A stretch of 40,971 nt of DNA from Iodobacter sp. (GCF_025352645.1 NZ_JANXSO010000107.1:1-40971), one strand, 5' to 3'; positions 1 to 8,823 are shown, counted from the stretch's first letter. Numbers and translations are program-made. The notes: a model not told the origin generated them from the sequence alone.

Positions 1-285
1 GAGTACGCCAAAACCAAAGTCCCATGCCTTGTTGTTTTGGATAATGCATCGATTCATCACAGTGCTGAATTCAAAGCTCAAATTGATGGCTGGATGGCTC
101 AGGGAATATGCTTGCATTACCTGCCAACGTACAGTCCAGAATTGAACCTAATTGAAATTTTATGGAGAAAAATAAAGTATGAATGGATGCCCATGTCTGC
201 TTACAAAACGTATAGCTCATTGACATTATCTGTAAAAAACATTATCAGTTTATTTGGTACAAAATATAAGATAATTTTTGCATAG
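1..285 (+). mobile_element. IS630-family transposase, 3' fragment (cut by window edge)
   Basis: The reading frame is open from base 1 to a TAG at 283-285. It encodes the C-terminal third of a DDE transposase of the IS630/Tc1-mariner type. The VVLDNASIHHS stretch carries the second catalytic Asp, and YSPELNLIEILWRKIK carries the last acidic residue (E of NLIE) with the typical P-x-LN-x-IE-x-W signature. The 5' part lies outside the window, so integrity cannot be judged. The stop is followed within a few bases by RHS-type coding sequence, so the right end of the insertion sequence lies very close to 285-290 and the element appears to have inserted into an RHS gene. Confidence 0.85.
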
Positions 286-536
286 CTACTTACGATGATA
301 AAGACCAGCTGATTAGCATTACCGATCCGCTGGGCAATATCTGGCTGCGCGAATACGACGATAAAGGCAATCTACTTAAAGAAATCGATCCTAAGCAATA
401 CGTCACCCGTTACAGCTACAACGCGCAAGGCCTGCCTACCGCGATTAAAGACGCCAAAGGTGGCACAAAAAAACTGGCTTATTTGCCCAACGGCCAGCTT
501 TACCAATTGCTCCCCGATAAAAACATTCGGGGATGA
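285..536 (+). pseudogene. RHS/YD-repeat protein fragment
   Basis: The frame starting at 285 reads through GNIWLREYDDKGNLLKEIDP and RYSYNAQGLPTAIKDA, two typical YD repeats of RHS/polymorphic-toxin proteins, and ends at TGA 534-536. It has no start codon. Its 5' side is replaced by the IS630 element, and its 3' side runs into a dispersed inverted-repeat half-element (512-538) that supplies the last residues and the stop. I read it as a remnant of a large rhs gene destroyed by insertions. Bases 541-795 downstream show no convincing coding sequence. Confidence 0.75.
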
Positions 537-538
537 CG
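512..538. repeat. Half copy of dispersed inverted-repeat element A
   Basis: CCCCGA-TAAAAACAT-TCGGGG followed by ATGACG matches the right arm of the composite element described at 23735-23815. The left arm is absent. It lies at the broken end of the RHS fragment. Confidence 0.7.
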
Positions 539-795
539 CTTAGCCCTATAGGAAAGCTCCCCTATTGATTTTATTACCTACAAACCCGGCACTCTTGATT
601 TCTCAGAGATTCCATAGGGCGGCTATTTCAAGGCAAACCTTAAGTTGACAGGACTGGGGATTAACCTAGCACCCATGACATAAGAGCAAGGCGGCAGGAA
701 TAAAGAATCGGCAGCAAGCGAGCAAAGGGTAAACAAGATTCCCACCATGATATGCGAATTGACAGCCTATATGAGCTGGAGGGTGGATTGGGATT

Positions 796-1425
796 TTATG
801 CCAGAAAGCTACGAGAGAGCATTACCGCTACGGCAAGGAGTAAAACGGCACTGGTTTTATGCAATAGAGATTGCCTAGAAGGCTGATCAAGTAGTGGCTT
901 AATCCGCTGACCAAAATAACAATAGCTGCAACCACTGGCAAATTGAAGAATAAGAAATGTGATTCCTAAAATAGAAATATCTATCATTTGGTGTTCTTTT
1001 TGTGCTGAAAATTGAGGGAAAACAGCCGTAAACATCAGGATTGTTTTGGGATTAGACATTCCTGTCAGCATCCCTTTGCTAAATAAATCTTTGAAGTTTT
1101 TAAGATCAATATGGATATTTATTTGTATTTCTTTGCTGGTCCATTGCTTGTAAGCCAGATAAATAATATAGCTGATGCCTGTGAGTTGAATGGTGTGAGT
1201 TAGCAGCGGGTAATCTTTAATTATTTCTGAAAGGCCTACAGCAAAAATAATGATTGAAATTAAATAAGCAAGACTTGCACCCATTTGCGCTGGGAACGCA
1301 CTTCTCAAGCCACTTTTTAGACCAAGGCTAAGCAAGAAAATGGTCATTGGCCCCGGGCTGAATGTCATCGTAAGACAAAAAATAACAAAATAGCTAAAAT
1401 TCTCTAGGGTTAATCCTGTTGTCAT
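796..1425 (-). CDS. RhtB/LysE-family amino-acid exporter
   Basis: This 209-residue inner-membrane protein has the family N-terminus: a first helix followed by TFSPGPMTIFLLSLGLKSGLRSA, where the P-G-P and the downstream G-x-x-x-G region are LysE/RhtB hallmarks. About six hydrophobic segments and a central SNPKTILMF stretch also fit. Such proteins export amino acids or their derivatives by proton antiport. I chose the ATG at 1425 because it gives the usual family length (about 205-210); an upstream in-frame TTG at 1461 would add 12 hydrophilic residues. It is the last gene of a three-gene operon with the TIM-barrel and rubredoxin genes, so the exported substrate may be made or modified by them. 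A MocR regulator lies divergently upstream, a common arrangement for exporters of this family. Confidence 0.85.
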   Translation of the reverse strand: MTTGLTLENFSYFVIFCLTMTFSPGPMTIFLLSLGLKSGLRSAFPAQMGASLAYLISIIIFAVGLSEIIKDYPLLTHTIQLTGISYIIYLAYKQWTSKEIQINIHIDLKNFKDLFSKGMLTGMSNPKTILMFTAVFPQFSAQKEHQMIDISILGITFLILQFASGCSYCYFGQRIKPLLDQPSRQSLLHKTSAVLLLAVAVMLSRSFLA

Positions 1426-1478
1426 TGTCTTTTGTTCCGAGTGTGTGTATTTGCGAGGCAAAAATACTGCCTCTTTCC

Positions 1479-2336
1479 TTATGCTAGCGCTACATCCTGA
1501 ATAGCTTGATGTAAGTTTATTAATTCTTGTAGGCCTTGTTCTGTAGATTGATTCCTTGTTTCAAATGCAACAAGGCCACTCCATTGGGTCTGGTGTATAG
1601 CTAAAATTAGCTCAGCATAATCAATAGATCCATCACTAATTCCTAAATGCTGGTCTTGTATGCCATTGTTATTACTAAAAGAAATCCCTTTTAACCTTTT
1701 GTGATATTTTATAATCACATCTGCTGGTTTCCCTTCTCCGATGTGAGCATGTCCAATATCTAAAAAAAGATATACGTTTGTATAGTTATTCAGATTTCTA
1801 AGAACAAAGTCATACTCTTCAGCGCAAGTGAATATGTAGTGGAAAGGCCGGTAGTTTTTGTAGTTCGAAAGATTTTCTAAATAAATATCTACGTTTTTTG
1901 TCTTTGCGTAGTCAGCAAGCTCAATAATTGATTTAAGGTAGTTTTCTAATGCAATTTTTTTTGCCTGAATAACTGTTTTTGGTTCAACAATACAGCCGCC
2001 GTGAATAATTAACGGTGCATTTAATTGGCTTGCAATATCAATTTCTTTTTTTGTATAAGCCACTGCTGCTGCGCGAAAATCTTCAACATCGCTGGCGAGT
2101 GGTGCTTTGAAGTTTCCATGAAATAGTGGCTGAATTCTTGTTGAGAGGATAAGTTCTTTTAAAATTGAAATACGTGTTTCATTCCAGTCGCTGACCATTT
2201 CTCCAATAAGACTTCCATCAATATACCAGTGGCTGCATCCCGTTTCATAGGCTGTTTTTATTCCTTTCTCTGCAGTTAAATATTTTTGGTGTGCAATGCC
2301 ATTGCAAAATGGTAGTTCTTTATTAATTTTGTTCAT
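1479..2336 (-). CDS. Xylose-isomerase-like TIM-barrel enzyme (AP endonuclease family 2 fold)
   Basis: The 285-residue protein has the metal-site pattern of the sugar phosphate isomerase/epimerase superfamily: IIHGG (residues 110-114), a Glu in IYLENLS, D-x-G-H in FLDIGHAHIGEG, an Asp/His in QDQHLGISDGSIDY and a Glu near the end in LVAFETRN. These would bind a divalent metal. The substrate cannot be read: the family includes hydroxypyruvate and tagatose isomerases, dehydroshikimate dehydratases and diiron/triiron oxygenases. The start lies 19 bases after the rubredoxin stop, and the exporter follows about 50 bases downstream, so the three look co-transcribed. A rubredoxin partner hints at redox chemistry rather than simple isomerisation, but that is inference. 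Confidence 0.75.
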   Translation of the reverse strand: MNKINKELPFCNGIAHQKYLTAEKGIKTAYETGCSHWYIDGSLIGEMVSDWNETRISILKELILSTRIQPLFHGNFKAPLASDVEDFRAAAVAYTKKEIDIASQLNAPLIIHGGCIVEPKTVIQAKKIALENYLKSIIELADYAKTKNVDIYLENLSNYKNYRPFHYIFTCAEEYDFVLRNLNNYTNVYLFLDIGHAHIGEGKPADVIIKYHKRLKGISFSNNNGIQDQHLGISDGSIDYAELILAIHQTQWSGLVAFETRNQSTEQGLQELINLHQAIQDVALA

Positions 2337-2355
2337 ATGGTGTTTTGTTCTTTAT

Positions 2356-2520
2356 TTATATTTCAGTAAGTATGAAGTCTGATTTTCCCATTCCGCAGTC
2401 AGGGCATGTCCATGATTCAGGAATCTCTTGCCATGATGTGCCTGGCTCTATTCCTTCGTCTGGGATGCCTTCTTTTTCGGAATATATAAATCCACAGATA
2501 ATGCACATATATGTTTTCAT
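2356..2520 (-). CDS. Rubredoxin
   Basis: This 54-residue protein has the two Cys knuckles of rubredoxin, MCIICGFIYS (Cys6, Cys9) and WTCPDCGMGKSDF (Cys39, Cys42), and the classical EGIPDEGIEPGTSW segment between them. It should bind one iron through four cysteines and act as a cytoplasmic single-electron carrier. It is slightly longer than the usual 52-54 residues and shows no degeneration. The ATG at 2520-2518 opens the operon, and the TIM-barrel gene follows after 19 bases. The likely promoter lies in 2521-2730, shared with the divergent MocR gene. The partner oxidoreductase is not obvious; the adjacent metal-dependent TIM-barrel protein is the best candidate. Confidence 0.93.
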   Translation of the reverse strand: MKTYMCIICGFIYSEKEGIPDEGIEPGTSWQEIPESWTCPDCGMGKSDFILTEI

Positions 2521-2693
2521 TTTTTATTGCGGAGTTTCCTTAACTTTCGTTTTAGAAAATAAATGGGAAATGGTGTTTACGCGGTGTTTTTTTACTGAGT
2601 ACTAACTGATACTTCTTCCTGACGTGTGATTTAGCCAGTGTAGTTTGAATAACAAGGGCCATACAGCTTAAGTAATGATTTAACCGACCTTGC

Positions 2694-2705
2694 TTTACCG
2701 GTAAA
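2694..2705. promoter_or_regulatory. 12-bp perfect palindrome between divergent genes
   Basis: TTTACCGGTAAA is a perfect palindrome 25 bases upstream of the MocR start and about 175 bases upstream of the rubredoxin start. Its place suggests an operator for the MocR protein, but this is inference from position only. Confidence 0.3.
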
Positions 2706-2730
2706 ATAAGCGGCAAACAAAGAGAGTTCC

Positions 2731-4143
2731 ATGACATTTCCTGCTATTCATTTTCAAAAAGGGACTTCTAAAGTCCGGCAAATTATTGAGGTTTTATCTG
2801 CGTCAATAGAGAGCGGCGTGTTGCCTGCGGGTAGCAAATTACCCTCAGTCAGAGAATTAACTTTGCTCTTGGGCGTGGGTAAATTTACGGTCATTGATGC
2901 TCTAGATCGCTTACGTGCGCGAAATTTACTGATATCCAGGCAAGGCAAGGGATATTTTGTGGTAGCGCAAAGCCCTCAGGCGATTTATCCGCCGCAGGCT
3001 GATTTATTGCCCCAAGATTTGATTAGCGTGCTACGCCGTTCCTTATTGGTGGATAACGGTGAGCTGCGCCCCGGCTGCGGCCATTTACCTGAATCATGGC
3101 TGGATACCAATGCGTTTCGCCAAGCGATGCGCGCCACTGTTCGCTCCCCATTGCTACGTGTCTCTGCTTACGGCAGCCCCGCCGGATATTCGCCTTTGCG
3201 CAAAGCATTGCAAAAAAAACTCTCTGAGCAAGGAATGCCGGTGCATTTGGAGCAGATTGTGACCACATCAAATACGGTGCAGGGCATTGATATGCTGCTG
3301 CGCTTATTGCTCCGCCAGGGGGATACGGTGCTGCTTGATGATCCCTGCTATTTTAATTTTCATGCCAATTTAGCTTTGCATGGCGCTCAGGTCGTGACAG
3401 TGGAGCGGGGAGCAGAGGGGCCTGATTTTGAGCGTTTTCAAGCTGTGCTGGCCAAGCACAGGCCCAGCGTTTATTTAAGCTGTGGATTGCTGCATAACCC
3501 AACTGGGCATTCATTTACGCCTGCCCAGGCTTTCCGACTTTTACAATTATGCAAAGAGTATGGCTGCCATATTATTGAAGATGATTTATATGGAGACTTG
3601 CACAGCAATCCTCCCCCCAGACTGGCCGCATTGGCAGGAGCAGAGCATGTGAGTTATTTGTCGGGATTTTCTAAGATTTTAAGTGCCAATACACGAGTGA
3701 GTTATGTGATTGCTGCACCGCAATTAGCTGCAAAATTAAGCCACCTTAAGTTAATGAGCGGTGGTGGCACTTCAGAGTTATTAGAGCAATTGCTGTGCCG
3801 TATGCTTAATGAAGGCAGCTATGGCAAACATCGCAAAAGGATTGCTGATCGTTTACTTGAGTCCGGCGGGCGAGTCTCTGCGTGGTTAAAGCGAGCGGGA
3901 TGCACCCTGCCCTTTCCTTTTACCGGAGGGATGTTTATTTGGGCGAAGTTACCTGCAGGTGTGAATAGTGAAATGCTGGCGAGGGAAGGAATGAAGCAAG
4001 GCTTATTGCTCGCTCCAGGGGGGCTGTTTAGTCGTCAGCCGCAGACAGAGCAATATATGCGATTTAATGTTGCATTTAGTGACGATGAATTTGTTGAGCA
4101 CGCGTTTAGTGCTTTGTTAAAGCCATGTTTATTGAGTGTATAG
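2731..4143 (+). CDS. MocR-type regulator (GntR wHTH fused to PLP aminotransferase domain)
   Basis: The 470-residue protein has a GntR-type winged helix at about residues 10-75 (SGVLPAGSKLPSVRELTLLLGVGKFTVIDAL ... GKGYFV). A fold-type I aminotransferase domain follows from about residue 110. Lys315 in YLSGFSKILS is the expected PLP-binding lysine, and HNPTGHSF and IIEDDLYGDL match the cofactor-binding segments. MocR proteins are usually transcription factors that sense PLP or amino-acid-related ligands rather than enzymes. It is divergent from the rubredoxin, TIM-barrel and RhtB operon and probably regulates it. GAGAG stands 5-9 bases before the ATG. No defects are visible. Confidence 0.9.
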   Translation: MTFPAIHFQKGTSKVRQIIEVLSASIESGVLPAGSKLPSVRELTLLLGVGKFTVIDALDRLRARNLLISRQGKGYFVVAQSPQAIYPPQADLLPQDLISVLRRSLLVDNGELRPGCGHLPESWLDTNAFRQAMRATVRSPLLRVSAYGSPAGYSPLRKALQKKLSEQGMPVHLEQIVTTSNTVQGIDMLLRLLLRQGDTVLLDDPCYFNFHANLALHGAQVVTVERGAEGPDFERFQAVLAKHRPSVYLSCGLLHNPTGHSFTPAQAFRLLQLCKEYGCHIIEDDLYGDLHSNPPPRLAALAGAEHVSYLSGFSKILSANTRVSYVIAAPQLAAKLSHLKLMSGGGTSELLEQLLCRMLNEGSYGKHRKRIADRLLESGGRVSAWLKRAGCTLPFPFTGGMFIWAKLPAGVNSEMLAREGMKQGLLLAPGGLFSRQPQTEQYMRFNVAFSDDEFVEHAFSALLKPCLLSV

Positions 4144-4268
4144 GGAGGCGGATTTAACGAGTAAATGCAACGGCGATGTCGGTCACAGAACGGGAGAAAT
4201 GAGCTACATTTCTTAAAATTGGCTCCGTACTTAATTTTAATTATGCGTGATTATTCAACAGAGTTAGG

Positions 4269-4301
4269 CTCGATTGATTTTAGTTAATAAAATCAATCGA
4301 G
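4269..4301. terminator. Long perfect hairpin between convergent genes
   Basis: A 14-bp perfect stem (CTCGATTGATTTTA and its complement) with a 5-base loop lies between the stops of the MocR gene (plus) and the lipoprotein gene (minus). Neither side has a proper T-run, so it may be a bidirectional transcript-end structure rather than a classical intrinsic terminator. Confidence 0.5.
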
Positions 4302-4354
4302 TCCCCCATCTCTTTCTTCTTCACTATTTATGAAATAAACCGCTCAGATTATTA

Positions 4355-5164
4355 TCAATACCAAATACGGATATAATTTTTAGTGTTACTTGCATCATAT
4401 ACAATTTCCTGAATGGCAAGGCGCTCGCCATTTGAATCCCTAAACCAATAAAACTGCATTTCTCGAGTCGCCGTCTTATCCACGGTTGGCAGGCTTTGCC
4501 CCGAGGCTAATTGATTGATATCGTTAGATGATAAGGTTTCTTCAGTTGTATTGCCGTTTCTAATCCGCGCCCCACCATTTGTATCAAATTCCAACACTCT
4601 TCTGCTGCCCTCTTCCGAGCAAGTGCCCCGCTCGTAACGCTTACTCAGTAATTTTTTGCCCACAAACATACTACTGTTGTATTGGCGGTTGGCGGTTGGC
4701 GGCGGCATTAATCAAGAAATGCTGCTGATAGGGGCACATAAAGAAATAAAATCCATTGCCGGATTGGCTATATTTGCGGGCCCGTTGCCAATATTTGCGC
4801 GTGATTTTTGATCGGCATAGAGCAAATAATTCATACGATTGCCACTGATTTGCTCAGAACCGCCGGTAAAGTTTTCCCCATCCAAATTCCACGGGCGGCC
4901 TGCGGTAAAGATAAAGCCCAAGCTGCCTTGCTTGGCTTGGAAATAGCGTTTTTGCCCGTCTAGGACAACTTCTCCATTGCTGCTTTTCACTGAAATAGGT
5001 GTCGCATTACTTCTGGTATCGGGCTTATAGGCTTGGTATTTACTTGGCCCATTCCAAGGTTCAGGAGTAGGCGTAGTTGAATCATCAAATAGGCCACCTC
5101 CCCCGCAAGCGGTTAGTAAAGCAGCACTTGTAACCGCTGCCGCTTTAGAAAAAGAAATGGCCAT
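4355..5164 (-). pseudogene. Lipoprotein gene interrupted by an in-frame TGA
   Basis: The upstream part (5164-4712, 150 residues) starts with a lipoprotein signal, AAVTSAALLTACGGGG, whose lipobox is LLTAC, followed by a Ser/Thr/Pro-rich linker. It stops at TGA 4714-4712. The next codon but one in the same frame is ATG 4708, opening a further 117 residues that end in YIRIWY. The second part has no Shine-Dalgarno sequence and is in the same frame, so the simplest reading is one gene of about 268 codons with a nonsense codon. Two overlapping genes or TGA readthrough are alternatives. A short CCGCCAA tandem repeat lies just after the stop, a place where slippage could occur. The AAGGTAAT ribosome site precedes ATG 5164. 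No domain was recognised; the product would be an envelope lipoprotein. Confidence 0.55.
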
Positions 5165-5791
5165 GATCTTTATTACCTTTTAAATAATTTGTTGTGCTGC
5201 CTAAGCGTACCCAGCATAGGGAGTAGAAAAACATTTCTACTCCATCAAGCATCGCGTGGCTTAATAAAATAACGCCATATGCAAATGTATTTTTTTATGC
5301 ATGAAGCGATGCGGGTATAAGCCCAATCAAATACACATTGGCAAAAAGAATTGGATGTTTATAAAAAATTGAAGTTTAAACCATATGACTTTTTACCAAA
5401 AAAACATCACTCATTTATTTTCTAGCGGCGTTTTCTTTGAGGGGGAATTACCGCATTAAAGCATATTGCAACGCCTACATTTCGCCATCTAACTACGTTG
5501 CATATGAATAATTATCCATAAATATCATATAGATGCAGCATTCATCTTTTAAGCTGCGTCCTGCCGTATTTAACAATTTTGGTTTTTCTAGCGACTTTCC
5601 CCCTATTGCGATTTAAATTTACTCTTACCTTAGTCTTTCATCTCAAGACGGCGTGCTGATGCAGGTAAATAAATTACACACCTTATGTTCTTTGTAAGTA
5701 AAATAATAACTATCCATTGTTTTTGCTTTGAAAGCGTTAAGCATGCGCACACATCCTTACAATCATCTCGCCCTGAGATCAAAGCAAACCT
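5165..5791. other. 627-base gap with a 10-bp hairpin; otherwise nothing recognised
   Basis: GGAGTAGAAA-AACA-TTTCTACTCC (5220-5243) is a perfect hairpin about 55 bases upstream of the lipoprotein start. It could be an operator or leader structure. The rest is AT-rich, without a convincing ORF or known RNA. Promoters for both divergent neighbours must lie here. Confidence 0.5.
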
Positions 5792-7213
5792 ATGCTGAAA
5801 TACGCGGCCTACTTTTTATTTGTTTGTGTAATCATTAAACCATTACATGCTGAAACCGCGTTTCTTTCAGGCGAACCGACAGAGATTTCAGCCCCTGCGG
5901 GATATCCGCCAGATTGGCGCTACCATATGCAAGATTCGCCGTTTTTTAATGGCAAAGTATTTGTGCTACAAGCGGGGCAAGCACAGCAGCCAAGCGTTGT
6001 TCTTGTGCACGGGCTGGGTAGCCGCGCCAGCCGCGATTGGCTCACACAAATCCCAAGGCTCGCCCGTGATTACCATGTATTGGCTTTTGATTTACCTGGC
6101 TTTGGCCTATCGGGGAACAATGTAGAGCGCTTATCCCCCGCTCATTATGGTCAGCTGATTAACGCATTGATTGAGCAATACACCCAAAATGGGCCGGTGA
6201 TTTTAATCGGCCATTCTTTAGGTGGGGCCATTAGCTTGCGCTATGCCCATGATTACCCTGATAAAGTCAGACGATTAGTGCTGGTTGATGCTGCGGGCAT
6301 TTTGCAAAGAACGGTTTATCTTGATTACCTCAGCAAACTCAATTTTGAGCTGGCTGAAAGTAATTTACCCAATATGCTAATTAATTTTGCCACCCGAAAA
6401 GTAAATCAGCTGCGCTCTAGCCTTATCGAAACTGCAGACGATGTTTTGCCCGATCCCACTCCCCTATTAAAAATCCCCTCAGTAAGAGAGCAACTTTTTA
6501 AAGATTTGCACACCTTTAATGCTGCATTGTCTTTGCTGGATGAAGACTTTAACCAAACCATCAGTCAAACCTACACACCTACTGATATTTTTTGGGGGAA
6601 AAACGATCTTGTAGCCCCCTTACGCACAGCCTATCTATTGGCTGGGCGCATGCCCGAAACACGTCTCACCCTATTTGATACAGGCCATGTGCCGATGGTA
6701 GAGCGGCCAGAAGAATTTGCTGAACGATTACAGCAAATACTCACCACGCCTATCCCTACTAAAATCACTACTGTGCCCATTAATAGCCGCCGCGTCCATT
6801 TGTGTAATAAAACAAATAATCTACGTTTAAGCGGAGATTACGATAGGATTATTTTAAATGACTGTAAGCAGATGCAGCTCATTAATATCAATGCTAAATA
6901 TTTAGAAATAAACGATTCTAGCGTCTGGATGGATAATGTACAGATTAGCAATCCAGAGGCCGCTATGATTAGTAATCGCTCCAGTATTACTGCCACCAAT
7001 AGCTATATAAAGGGCCAGCCCGCGCTTTCTATCGATTCTAGCCAAGTGGATTTTGCTGGCGTATCTATCAACAGCTCAAGCATTCCTATCCAGACACGCG
7101 GGCGTAGTAAGTTTTATTTTTCTGTAAGCGATCAAAGCAAAGGTAATGTTCAGCGATTGCTACACCAAAGAATAACAATCAGCGCAAAGGACTATCAAGA
7201 GCTACTGAAATGA
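5792..7213 (+). CDS. Secreted alpha/beta hydrolase with C-terminal beta-helix-like extension
   Basis: The 473-residue protein begins with a Sec signal peptide (hydrophobic core AAYFLFVCVIIKPLHA, probable cleavage after LHA). An alpha/beta hydrolase domain spans about residues 60-325. The nucleophile elbow GHSLGG has Ser142, the oxyanion segment is VLVHGLGSRAS, the acid is Asp in FWGKNDLVAP and the catalytic His lies in DTGHVPMVERP. About 150 residues after the hydrolase do not belong to the usual fold. They alternate short hydrophobic strands with Asn/Asp/Ser turns (RIILNDCKQMQLININAK and similar), which looks like a solenoid or beta-helix. The substrate is unknown; esterase or lipase activity in the periplasm or outside the cell is plausible. 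It stands alone between two divergent or opposed neighbours. Confidence 0.8.
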   Translation: MLKYAAYFLFVCVIIKPLHAETAFLSGEPTEISAPAGYPPDWRYHMQDSPFFNGKVFVLQAGQAQQPSVVLVHGLGSRASRDWLTQIPRLARDYHVLAFDLPGFGLSGNNVERLSPAHYGQLINALIEQYTQNGPVILIGHSLGGAISLRYAHDYPDKVRRLVLVDAAGILQRTVYLDYLSKLNFELAESNLPNMLINFATRKVNQLRSSLIETADDVLPDPTPLLKIPSVREQLFKDLHTFNAALSLLDEDFNQTISQTYTPTDIFWGKNDLVAPLRTAYLLAGRMPETRLTLFDTGHVPMVERPEEFAERLQQILTTPIPTKITTVPINSRRVHLCNKTNNLRLSGDYDRIILNDCKQMQLININAKYLEINDSSVWMDNVQISNPEAAMISNRSSITATNSYIKGQPALSIDSSQVDFAGVSINSSSIPIQTRGRSKFYFSVSDQSKGNVQRLLHQRITISAKDYQELLK

Positions 7214-7365
7214 AATCCATTTCAAGGAAAAACGCTTTTCTATAGATATGACTTAAAAATAACAACGCTGGCAAATCACCATTTGCCATTAAATTAAATC
7301 ATCACTTCTTTGCTCGCTTATTTCTCAACATAAGTTTTCTTGCATTCTAGATTGGCTAACCAAGT

Positions 7366-7442
7366 GTCATCCCTGAGAATTTTTACCAGCGATCCAGTAG
7401 TACCACTGGATTACCGCCTGCAAGGAAATGCCGAGCAAGATG
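7366..7442. repeat. Degenerate copy of dispersed element A
   Basis: GTCATCCCTGAGA on the left, GATCCAG and CTGGATTACCG around the centre, and GCCGAGCAAGATG on the right follow the layout of element A. The arms have diverged and no longer pair well. It lies between the hydrolase and glycosyltransferase genes. Confidence 0.45.
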
Positions 7443-7459
7443 GGCATAATATTGGCAAT

Positions 7460-8752
7460 TTATTGCGAAGCACTTAACACCTCAGCAAAGCAGGCCTCAT
7501 GCGCCGGAATCAATACCGACCAGTCAAACTCCTGTTTGGCGCGTGCAAGGCCGCTTTCAATGAGACGCTGGCGTAATACGGGATCATGGTAAATGCGCTG
7601 AAATTGCTGCAAAAAATCAGCCGCATTATCACTTTCAAATAATAAGCCATTATCTTCATGGCGCACCACGCTAGGGATTCCACCCGAGCGGCTGGCGATC
7701 AGTGGAATACCAGCAGCGTTGGCTTCGCACAAGACGCGCCCCATTGTTTCGGCGTCCTGAAAGCCGCTGATTTGCTGGGTGGTGACTCGGCTGGCCAGCA
7801 CAAAATAATCTGCCGCCGCGTAATAGCGCTGAATCTCTGCCTGTGGCACGCGGCCTAAAAAGATCACCGCCTTCGCGCAGCCCAATGCACTAAGTTGGGC
7901 CTTACAGCGGCGTAGCTCCCGCCCATCGCCAACGATCAATAACTGCAATCCGGGCGCAATCTGGCGCAGCGCCAAGACTTGCCCCAGCAAAAAATCAAGG
8001 CCTTTCTTCGCTACCAAACGGCAGGCAGTAAGCAAGATCGGCACCTCAGCGCTTAGCCCCAATTCAGCACGTGTGCTCAACCTGAGGGTTAAGTTTGGCT
8101 GAAATCGCTGGCTATCGACGCCACCACTTAAAATTTGCACTCGCTGGGCTTTCACGCCGCTTGCTTGCAATAAATCACGGGTGTATGCGCTATTGGCCAG
8201 AATTCGTTGATGTGCACAGGCGCTGTGTTGCATCAGCTTGAGCCGTTGCCGCCTTAGCAGCGCCTCCAACCACTCCGGTGAATTCCAACGCCGATACCAA
8301 CGATGTAGAGATTTTTCTAGGCTAGGATGGCTAAGCCAACGGCTAGCAAATCGAAACGGATACGCAATCCAAGGGCGCTGCACATCATTGCCAACCGAGC
8401 GGCAAATCACGGGCAACTTTAGCATTGCGCCCAAGCCGCCGTAATACACATTCGAGGCGTAGATCAATTCGGCATGATCCTGTGCAATGCGCTTGGAGAG
8501 CAAATCCAAATTAGCCCAAAAACCAATACGGCTTAATACGCGGCGCACTGGATAGCCACAATCACGGTCAAAATCCGCCGCAGCATAACTCAAAGCAGGA
8601 TCATCACAGCGATAGGTGTAAACACAAATGCGATAGCCTGCGGCCTGCAAAGCACTCGCCAAAAATTCGGCATGCGTTTGCATCCCACCAAAGCTGGGCG
8701 GAAACTCAGTTAAAATCAAGGCAATATTGCGAGGCAATGCGGCACAAGTCAT
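7460..8752 (-). CDS. Glycosyltransferase family 4
   Basis: This 430-residue GT-B enzyme has an N-terminal Rossmann half opening with ALILTEFPPSFGGMQTHAEFLASAL, the acceptor-side glycine-rich loop. The C-terminal donor half contains ILLTACRLVAKKGLDFLLGQV, LLIVGDGRELRRCKAQL and the nucleotide-sugar motif MGRVLCEANAAGIPLIASRSGGIPSVV, equivalent to the family E-x7-E region. Such enzymes transfer sugars to lipid or polysaccharide acceptors at the inner membrane face; donor and acceptor cannot be told. I prefer ATG 8752 to the upstream TTG 8770, because conserved strand beta-1 begins about nine residues after it. No glycan-biosynthesis genes flank it, so it appears as an isolated gene. Confidence 0.85.
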   Translation of the reverse strand: MTCAALPRNIALILTEFPPSFGGMQTHAEFLASALQAAGYRICVYTYRCDDPALSYAAADFDRDCGYPVRRVLSRIGFWANLDLLSKRIAQDHAELIYASNVYYGGLGAMLKLPVICRSVGNDVQRPWIAYPFRFASRWLSHPSLEKSLHRWYRRWNSPEWLEALLRRQRLKLMQHSACAHQRILANSAYTRDLLQASGVKAQRVQILSGGVDSQRFQPNLTLRLSTRAELGLSAEVPILLTACRLVAKKGLDFLLGQVLALRQIAPGLQLLIVGDGRELRRCKAQLSALGCAKAVIFLGRVPQAEIQRYYAAADYFVLASRVTTQQISGFQDAETMGRVLCEANAAGIPLIASRSGGIPSVVRHEDNGLLFESDNAADFLQQFQRIYHDPVLRQRLIESGLARAKQEFDWSVLIPAHEACFAEVLSASQ

Positions 8753-8823
8753 TCGATAAAGTCCAATCAATTTAACATCAAGGAGAATGATTCTGCTTTA
8801 GATAGAAAGTATTGGGTGTATAG

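Noticed and set aside
2345-2605. 86-codon plus-strand ORF
   Set aside because: It is the antisense shadow of the rubredoxin gene and its leader; no ribosome site or family features.
2552-2737. 61-codon minus-strand ORF in the rubredoxin-MocR gap
   Set aside because: It occupies the divergent promoter region and shows no protein-like pattern.
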